From Rhynchosporium graminicola (lineage: Eukaryota > Ascomycota > Leotiomycetes > Helotiales > Ploettnerulaceae): a stretch of DNA of 64,000 nt. A program made the position numbers and the translations under genes. This document shows, one piece after another, positions 58,940 to 64,000 of this stretch. Every line of letters begins with the position of its first letter. Position 1 is the stretch's first letter. Location: contig FJUW01000072.1 of NCBI GenBank assembly GCA_900074885.1, positions 116,274-180,273 of the forward strand, read 5' to 3'. The notes beneath the pieces were generated by a model that had not been told where the DNA came from, did not search any database, and was given only the letters and a program-made list of their open reading frames with translations.

Positions 58940-61072
58940 ATGCTTAAATACCAAGACGATCGAAGTTCCGTACCTCGGAAACCCAAGACCGAGGGACAAC
59001 CTGCTCTGAAGCTCTTCGAAAGCACCTTGATGCACGAACGGAAAAAATCCACGCCAATCACATCTCCAAAACAGCCTGAATTTATTACTATATCAGGGCC
59101 AACATCACTGGCCATGCCCAGTATTTTTGATGCCCAGCCAGAAAAGATCACCGACAGAATCGAGGACGAACAGATGCGCGAGACTCCAGAGTTCAAAAGA
59201 TACGAAGACGCGACCAACATCGAGCTTTTCTATGATTTATTCTTTGTCGCAAATTTGACAACATTCACAGAAGTCCACGAAATCAATGCTGTAGCAGCAC
59301 TTAAAGCTTATGCTGGCTTCTTTTGCATACTTTGGTTCCTCTGGGTTCAAGTCGGCTTGTTTGATGTTCGATTTGTACAGGACAGTATATTAGAACGAAT
59401 TGGAAAGGTCTGCCAATTTGGAGTTATGATTGGACTTGCCATCGTTGGCCCAGCTTTCAATCCGGAGGACCAGGACCGGAGCACCTTTCAATCACTTGCA
59501 ATAATCTTGATGATATCGAGACTTGTTCTTGCCCTTCAATATGCTGCCGTTGCATACGATGTATGGTATTATTTGAACACGAGAAAGCCGCTGTGTCTGG
59601 TGGTTGGGGCGAATGTCATCGCTGCCCTAATCTACTTCGCCACTTTCTTGTAAGTAGCTGTTGCAAATTAGACAGGTCAATACTGACTCGCCTTCCACAG
59701 CGGCTTCAAAGAAGATAAATCTCATAGCAGAACTTTCATCGTATGGTACATAACAGCCGTTATTGAAACGACAGCCAACATCGTGATTTCGTCGAGATGG
59801 GATGTTCTTACCTTCAAGGGAACGCATCTCATCAAACGGATGAGTCTGCTGACTTTGATCATTCGTGAGTCAGAAAATTTCCCTGTCATGAAGGAACTTC
59901 ACTAACATTTTGGTAGTTGGCGAAGGCATTATCGCTATCGCGAAGAGCATCGCCAAGGTGAGTTGTTACGTCCTCAGATTGGAACACATCCTAAGTCATA
60001 TCATCAGATTACCGAAAAGGAAGATACTTGGAATGGTTCCTTACTCCTGACTACTTCGACTGCCGTAGTTATAGTTGTATGTGAACAATCAAGCCATCTT
60101 TGGTTGAAGCCCTTTTTCATTTTCTCTGACACCTCACAGTATTTCATTTATATGATCTATTTCGATTGGATGAATCGAGAGCATTTTGGTTCTCTACGTG
60201 AAGGGCTCTGGTCTTTCTTACATTTTCCATTTCATCTGAGCTTAGTTCTACTCGTGCAAGGCGCTGCACAATTCATCGTCTGGCGTAAGGTAATAGAAGT
60301 AGTTCGGTAAGGCTCTACCCACAACACATGTTTCCCTTTTGCTAAAACTCATTGCAGATTTACCAACGAGCGTTTCATTACTGCGGAAACAGGCTTCGTA
60401 GGTAGAGACAGTCTCCAATTTGCGGGTTTGCTATCGAACGTCACGGACGGAATATATGCGAAGTTCAGTCCGGTGTCTACCCACACTTTGAAGGAAACGA
60501 ACAAAGCGATCTTGTTCATCGGGAACGCCGAATTCAATTCATCCGAGCAGCTGCAAGAAATGGGCACCTTGTTCGCGGTTATACAGGATTCGATTTTTGA
60601 CAACTTTGGAATTGAGCCACCTGCGATCGAAAATATCAACCCGGATCCAAATGAAGAATTTAATAAGAACCAAGCTTCTTTCAGGCTGATTGTGAGTCTT
60701 CTCTTCCTGTAGGAATGAGAAATTTGCAGCTGATAGAAACTCATCTAGTTCGTGTACTTCTTTGTTGCCGCTGGCGTTACACTCATCCTCATGGATGCTC
60801 TGAGCTTCCTTAGCAGACCCAAGCCCACCAGAGGAGATTATAGCCGGATGCTGATCAACCTGTTGGTTGGCGTGACATTGGCATTCATCGCGACTATTGT
60901 GAATACCACAGAGGGATTTAAATTCGCGCAAAGCCCCTGGATCCTTCCAACTGTGGCTCTAGCTTTTGTACTGGGTGAGTTCTTCCAACATTTGTGGTCA
61001 TGACACGAGGATAAATTGACTGACCAATGGACAGTGATGGTCTCGACCTATCACAAAGTTTTGAAAAAATGA
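58940..61072 (+). CDS. LtrA-family (low temperature requirement A) integral membrane protein
   Basis: Exons are 58940-59649, 59701-59864, 59917-59957, 60008-60076, 60140-60306, 60358-60691, 60749-60974 and 61035-61072. All join in frame to give 582 residues; the introns are 50-63 bp. The hallmark of the LtrA family (PF06772) is present: TNIELFYDLFFVANLTTFTE, followed by alternating hydrophobic helices and LGEGIIAIAKSIAK. This resembles the bacterial protein needed for growth at low temperature, whose biochemical role is unknown; fungi carry longer versions. About nine to ten membrane helices are seen, with a roughly 95-residue polar N-terminus and a roughly 110-residue polar loop before the last three helices. 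The final exon is only 38 bases and encodes VSTYHKVLKK. No upstream in-frame ATG is credible. Confidence 0.92.
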
Positions 61073-62204
61073 CAGGAATTGTAACAGAACGACATTTTGA
61101 CCGGTCACAATGTGATTAGTCGCCTTGGTAGCGAACCTATGTGTACGTGGGATGATGTCTTACGTATAGGGGAGATGCGATCAGAACAATAGTAGCAGGG
61201 TTATGTATCAAAGCAGTTGCTGGCATGAGCTTTTCCCGTTGTTGAGAGTATCCCAATAATAAATTAGAAGACAGTGTCAACTTATCTTCGTGGCACTAAA
61301 TCAAAATAATTAATAGCTTGCTCTATATCAAATACTTATTAGATAGCCTGAATTAAAGAGTGGAACTACAGCATTATGTAGCTAAAACTTGACGTAGCTG
61401 AGGCAACGTTGAGACGGAAGTGCTCCGGCAGCTGCGGCAAGTATAAATTTCGATACTCTGCTGACAAGAACATAGTTAAGCCAGCATTGTCAACCTCGGC
61501 TCTCTCGATGGCACAAATCCAAACACCTATCCGACCAAGCAAATCTACATGCATTGATTTAGATTTCTAGTCAATCTAATATGTCAGGCATATCTATTCG
61601 ATAATAGGTGGTGAGTATCGCTTCGGCTGATGTGTTTTCCAGTGATTAGGTATTGGTAGTGAGGCTGGGTTCGAACCTTGTCTCCCAGCTGGATAATTTA
61701 AAGGATATCTGTTTGATTAGCGTGTTCAAATACTTCAGTGTGCCAAAGGAATTCGAGAAGGAGTTTTAAATTCCTCCTTGAGTGAAGACCCGAGATTGAC
61801 AACTTGATATTGCGCTTAGGGACGGCGTTTTAATACCAATTTCTTAAGACTACAAAAGTTCAACAAGAAACATTAAAGCAACGTATAAATCTATCGATCT
61901 CCATGTATTCAAAATTCATTATCCAGAATATCCTTTCACACTCCCGAGTTCCGTCGCCTTGGGCGTCATCAAACGGGCCAGTTTCCACAAACAGAAGGTG
62001 CGATATTCCAAGCATACATAAGTACCTTTCTCTATGAAGCCATCATCTTTGAGTTTATTCCACTACACAGCATATAAGCCGGCCGGCATATTATATGAAA
62101 TTCATTAGCTTTTCTATTACACGATCAGAATTTCTCTACACAAGACATTCGTTAGCAGAAACATAACAAATATTTCCTCAACCGGCTCGGCGTCTAGACA
62201 CAAG
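61073..62204. other. intergenic, no gene seen
   Basis: This is AT-rich non-coding sequence. A GGTTCGAACC word near 61669 lacks the rest of a tRNA. Confidence 0.5.
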
Positions 62205-62230
62205 ATGACATTGGCAGTGTCATCTAAACA

Positions 62231-63221
62231 ATGCCGCAAGCCTGCAGAGCTCATGACACCACTAGCCGTCAGCTCATCCATATCTTCCCCATGCCAACCG
62301 TCGGAGGTATGGCGACACAAGACGATTCCAATGAAAGAGATTATTTTCATCTGCCGACGCCTTACCTCCCCGGGGAGGCGTCTCCTCCACAATGTCAGCC
62401 CTTCAAATTTCCACCAGATATTTTGAAACGAATCGCAGTACAAGAAGGAAGGCAAAGGGCAGTAACTATTGCATCCAGGGTGGCCGAATCACTCAGCGTC
62501 CTAGACCATTCACATCTCCGACAGCAGGATTGGCATGATCAAGAACCAACATCACAGGCACAAAATCCTTAGAAAACTTCTCTGCACCCTCTCAAAGGTA
62601 GGGCATGGTCAGGAATCCGCATCACGGGCACAAAATTGCTGGACAAGCTTTTCTCCACTTGCATCAACAATTGACGTCAAGCAATTCCCCAATCAAGCAA
62701 TCAAACCAAGCACCGAGCAATACCCAGATCAACTATGGGGACCCGAATAGAAACATTACATTGATTACAAGAAAGGCCGTTAACGACGGAGGAAACCCCC
62801 GGACTTCATACCGCCTGAGGATGTAGGAAAATTAGCAAGCGGCCTACAAGCATATGTCCACTGGATCAGGTAAGCGTCCCGACAGAAAGACAACTCACCA
62901 TCATTGTTGAATATGGAAGAGTTCCCGCAGCTTCCACGGACATCGCCCCGCCCGCTTAGCATGTCGCCCGAGCAGAAAGACAACTCACCATCGATATCTA
63001 GTATGGACGAATTTCCAGAGCTTCCACGCAGACAATCCGGAGATGCCGCAAAAGGCACTTCTGCCTCAGATAGAAAAGGAGAAGGTGCAAGATATTCAGG
63101 ACACCAAAAGAAGTTCATCACCAATACTTACTTTAGATGTTTTTCAGGAGGCTCTGCGGAGGCAATTGAGTTTGGCGCACTAGGGCCCCCTGCCCCGGAC
63201 ACAAAAGGAGAAAATGCATGA
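62231..63221 (+). CDS. unresolved, repeat-bearing coding region
   Basis: Protein-like segments lie close together, but I cannot give one gene model. An ATG frame at 62231-62572 contains PFKFPPDILKRIAVQEGRQR. A second piece near 62790-62870 reads PPDFIPPEDVGKLASGLQAY and ends at a GTAAGC donor-like site (about 62870). A third frame, from the ATG at 62913 to 63221, contains two copies of KDNSPS...EFPxLPR spaced 30 residues apart. The composition is polar and Pro/Ser-rich, with no known domain. It may be one multi-exon gene or a decayed one next to the repeat zone. Coordinates mark the span only. Confidence 0.35.
62883..63034 (+). repeat. 90-bp tandem repeat, two in-frame copies
   Basis: Copies begin at 62883 and 62973, a 90-base period, and share a 20-base CAGAAAGACAACTCACCATC start and a diverged end. 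In the same frame they read KDNSPSLLNMEEFPQLPR and KDNSPSISSMDEFPELPR. Confidence 0.85.
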
Positions 63222-63349
63222 TATCTATGTAATATTAAGCTATTTGTGGATCACCAGTTAAAAAAACTATCACGTAAAATACTGTGATTGGCTATAGCTA
63301 GGCCTTGGCAGGTGCACGGCCGAAAAGAAGGAACACGAGAATCTTACTC
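63222..63349. repeat. direct repeat, copy 1 (about 128 bp)
   Basis: This matches 63503-63630 along its length with many transitions. It starts TATCTATGTAATATTAAGC and includes a GGCCTTGGCAGG core. Confidence 0.85.
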
Positions 63350-63502
63350 ACGCCCGAATCAAAATAGCCCCGAAGCTTACGTAGGGCAGCTGTTTATAAG
63401 GACCTCTAACTACTTTCTTTATAGACGTACTTTCTTTATAGACTGCGCGAAGCAAGGTCCCTTAGCCCCGAAGCTTGCGAAGGGCCGCCGAGGAGTAGAC
63501 CT

Positions 63503-63630
63503 TATCTATATAATATTAAGCTATTTATAGATCACTAGTTAAAAAAACTAGTTACGTGAAATGCTATGATTAGCTATAGTAAGGCCTTAGCGGGCGTATA
63601 GCTGAAAAGGAGGAATATTAAAATCTGGCT
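63503..63630. repeat. direct repeat, copy 2, AT-shifted
   Basis: This is the partner of 63222-63349, 281 bases downstream. Differences are largely C/T and G/A, mostly toward T or A in this copy (for example GTGGATCACC against ATAGATCACT), as RIP would leave. A short CCCCGAAGCTT-containing segment is also duplicated between the copies (63368 and 63465 areas). Confidence 0.85.
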
Positions 63631-63639
63631 CGATACGCT

Positions 63640-64000
63640 AGTATACTCGCACGTATTATTAATTAGAGTAATATAATATATATTAAGCTAGGCTAACTCT
63701 AAGGGAGTTATTAAAATTACTATAAGAGTTTTAAAAGAGACTTAATAAGTATAATAGTATTATAATAAGAAAGATATAAGTAGAATAATAAGTATAATAG
63801 TATTATAATAAGAAAGATATAAGTAGAATAATAAGTATAATAGTATTATAATAAGAAAGATATAAGTTATATTATAGATATATAAGTAAAGTATTTATAT
63901 ATATATATATATATTAAAAGAGTTATAAAAGAGTAAAAGTAAAAGATATTCCTTAAGATTAGTTATTATATTAAATACTAAAGTATTTTAATTATTTAAG
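63640..64000. repeat. AT-rich tract, probable RIP-degraded repeat
   Basis: The base composition falls to almost only A and T with scattered G, and no open frames. The tract continues past the window edge. It is consistent with an AT isochore made by repeat-induced point mutation. Confidence 0.7.
63744..63867. repeat. 43-bp tandem repeat, 2.9 perfect copies
   Basis: The unit begins AATAAGTATAATAGTATT. It repeats at 63744, 63787 and 63830; the third copy is cut short at 63867. Confidence 0.95.

Noticed and set aside
60349..60744. 131-codon minus-strand ORF
   Set aside because: Lies antisense over exon 6 of the LtrA-family gene, whose spliced frame is well supported.
61655..61700. GGTTCGAACC T-loop-like word
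   Set aside because: No matching D-arm, anticodon arm or acceptor partner is found upstream.
63222..64000. possible CRISPR-like array or LTR pair
   Set aside because: Repeat units are 128 and 43 bases with no unique spacers, and the copies lack TG...CA ends or target duplications, so neither a CRISPR array nor an LTR element is supported.

Overview
The window comes from a filamentous ascomycete (Pezizomycotina). Genes are split by short introns (about 45-95 bp, GTRNGT donors, many with CTRAC-like branch sites). The gene types are typical of these fungi: an OPT transporter, fungal P450s, a LaeA-type methyltransferase, APH-like kinases and membrane acyltransferases. AT-rich patches and diverged repeats suggest repeat-induced point mutation (RIP). 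A placement in Leotiomycetes is only an impression from protein resemblance. Intron-containing genes were assembled by hand from open frames and splice signals, and each model below was checked to keep frame across all junctions. There is one assembly gap (34 N).

Layout. 0-10 kb: an APH-family phosphotransferase (-), a broken ORF near 4 kb, a three-exon acyltransferase-3 membrane protein (+) and a decayed GNAT acetyltransferase. 10.9-13.4 kb: a three-exon OPT oligopeptide transporter (-). 13.4-18 kb is gene-poor with an AT-rich island. 18-31 kb is a housekeeping-like block: a disordered conserved-looking protein (-), an HD-domain 5'-nucleotidase-like protein (-), an F-box protein (+), a membrane-anchored type-B carboxylesterase (+) and a single-pass membrane protein with PY motifs (-). 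31-38 kb: scattered membrane-protein exons that look decayed, an alpha/beta hydrolase (-) and a rhodanese/Cdc25-like phosphatase (-). 38.9-40.1 kb: an acidic protein of unknown function (-). 41-56 kb: a P450 (-), a divergent 11-exon SAM methyltransferase (+), a small two-TM protein (-), an MFS transporter (-), a cysteine/histidine modular protein (+) and a second P450 (-). 57.7-58.9 kb: a probable F-box/LRR-like relic. 58.9-61.1 kb: an 8-exon LtrA-family membrane protein (+). 62-64 kb: a repeat-bearing unresolved coding region that runs into a RIP-like AT-rich repeat zone.

The most unusual item is the gene at 52174-53070. Each exon encodes one small Cys/His module. Five of the six exon junctions fall inside a codon read as His, the last ligand of a C-x2-H pair, and all junctions are phase 1. 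The internal exons can therefore be duplicated or lost without breaking frame. The sixth junction appears to have lost its acceptor site. The P450, methyltransferase, MFS transporter and second P450 would suit small-molecule tailoring and export, but no polyketide synthase, NRPS or terpene synthase backbone is present, so a biosynthetic cluster is not demonstrated.
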